The notes beneath the pieces were generated by a model, which worked only from the letters and a program-made list of their open reading frames with translations, made no database searches and was not told the origin of the DNA. A DNA stretch of 64,000 bases from assembly GCF_003569745.1 (NCBI RefSeq), contig NZ_AP018498.1:3015001-3079000 (forward strand), written 5' to 3'. Below are positions 63,341-64,000 of the stretch, piece after piece. The DNA is from Altererythrobacter sp. B11. GTDB lineage: Bacteria; Pseudomonadota; Alphaproteobacteria; Sphingomonadales; Sphingomonadaceae. Position numbers and translations under genes: made by a program. How positions within the stretch are numbered: position 1 is the first letter of the stretch; every line of letters starts with the position of its first letter.

Positions 63341-64000
63341 TCACAGCCCGGCGAACACCCAGTCGAGATAGGCGGCGATGCGGATGCCGGCCTGCTGCAG
63401 CCGCTCCTCCTCCGGCGGGGTCCAGTCGTAACTATATTGCCATGAGAGGACGAAGGGGTCCTCCTGCGTGCCCTGCCCGCGCACCTGCCCCGGCTGAGGA
63501 TAGATTCGATCGCGCAGCGCGACGCTTTCGGCGATCCAGGTCGCGGGATCGGTGTTCCACCAGGCGATGACCTGCTGCGGCGTCATGCGCCGTTCCAGCC
63601 GCGCGGCATATTCGCTGTAGCTCAGCTGCTGTCGCTCGATCAGCCCTTCGTCCCACACCCAGTGGAGGTTCTGCGGCGCATCGAACCACAGCACCTTCAC
63701 GTCGTTCCCCCCGCGGTCGCTGCCGGCGCCGGCGTGAAGCGGCTGGTGCAGATCGCCCACGATATGCACCACGAAGCGCAGCGCCCGCGCCTTCTCCTCC
63801 TGCCCGGCCGCCGGATCGCGCAGCACGGCGGTGTAGGTCCGCAGCGCGGTGATCCCGTCCCCCTCTGGCGGGTGGGGGAAATCGGCGGGATCGGCGCCCG
63901 CCGGCACGGTGACATAGTGCCAGGGGGAGGCTTCCTTCTGCCAGAAGGGCGCCGGGTTCGATCGCTGCTCGTCCGGCCAGGTGGCGCCTTCCGCCAGATC
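63341..64000 (-). CDS. S1/P1 nuclease family protein, 5' end outside the window
   Basis: 219 residues visible; the frame continues past the right edge, so the N-terminus is absent. Zinc-nuclease landmarks: ASPWHYVTVP at the edge, FVVHIVGDLHQPLHAG with several His/Asp ligands, GGNDVKVLWFD and NLHWVWDEGLIE. These are the P1/S1 metal-site motifs. In the visible part the ligands are complete. It converges on nusB. Confidence 0.9.
   Translation of the reverse strand, partial: DLAEGATWPDEQRSNPAPFWQKEASPWHYVTVPAGADPADFPHPPEGDGITALRTYTAVLRDPAAGQEEKARALRFVVHIVGDLHQPLHAGAGSDRGGNDVKVLWFDAPQNLHWVWDEGLIERQQLSYSEYAARLERRMTPQQVIAWWNTDPATWIAESVALRDRIYPQPGQVRGQGTQEDPFVLSWQYSYDWTPPEEERLQQAGIRIAAYLDWVFAGL

Overview
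The window is a continuous stretch of high-G+C (about two-thirds by eye) chromosome from an alphaproteobacterium, most likely Sphingomonadales (Erythrobacteraceae or Sphingomonadaceae). The evidence is: a CcrM-type GANTC methyltransferase; a 39-residue aa3-type cytochrome oxidase subunit IV; a three-gene proton-translocating transhydrogenase; a pckA / ChvI-ChvG / short HprK / RapZ / EIIA-Man / HPr block; a UrcA-family protein; and extragenic palindromes of the kind common in sphingomonads. There is no prophage, IS element, CRISPR array, tRNA or rRNA. Most genes are housekeeping.

Layout. 1-4.1 kb: DMT exporter end, DUF938 methyltransferase, NAD(P)-binding protein, dGTPase, Asp/Glu racemase-like protein. 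4.2-7.4 kb: transhydrogenase operon plus the small cox subunit IV. 7.5-9.7 kb: an NtrC-type regulator with an altered sigma-54 contact loop and a lipoprotein. 9.7-12.4 kb: folP and ccrM, with a strikingly GANTC-dense ccrM upstream region carrying a consensus DnaA box. 12.4-13.6 kb: a sulfotransferase bracketed by palindromic repeats. 13.6-18.3 kb: rnhB, PQQ-type sugar dehydrogenase, GNAT, DUF1285, Nudix, cca. 18.5-22.1 kb: secreted duplicated-domain protein, parC, PfpI-like protein. 22.1-24.6 kb: two cysteine desulfurases and a [2Fe-2S] ferredoxin. 24.7-28.7 kb: hydrolase, TonB, DUF885 peptidase, a truncated small protein.

28.9-36.1 kb: the PEP-carboxykinase / acid-envelope two-component / PTS-Ntr block, ending in a SpoU-type methyltransferase. 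36.2-40.3 kb: lipoprotein, RmuC, formate-tetrahydrofolate ligase. 40.3-43.5 kb: DUF1622, Cys-rich copper-binding protein, peptide deformylase with a His-rich insertion, recR, fmt. 43.6-47.6 kb: a 1311-residue autotransporter. 47.6-51.6 kb: truA, class A PBP, cobS. 51.6-56.2 kb: an HxlR regulator divergent from a tight seven-gene detoxification-like run (VOC, GST, DUF1428, VOC, GST, SRPBCC, GST). 56.2-56.7 kb: a repeat field. 56.7-64 kb: J-domain protein, BolA, GST, pirin, UrcA, DUF2332, hisG-hisD-nusB, S1/P1 nuclease (partial).

Main leads. (1) A roughly 145-160 bp dispersed element occurs three times (10.9, 36.1 and 56.5 kb), with a TCCTACA box, a central CTCTTT box and a terminal array of GTTCCA spaced every 10 bp. 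I do not recognise it. (2) Seven GANTC sites plus a DnaA box lie just upstream of ccrM. (3) The HxlR-governed GST/VOC cluster appears to lie between cobS and the J-domain/bolA pair. (4) The autotransporter has an unusual globular N-terminal domain. (5) The NtrC-type regulator has GAFPGA in place of GAFTGA.
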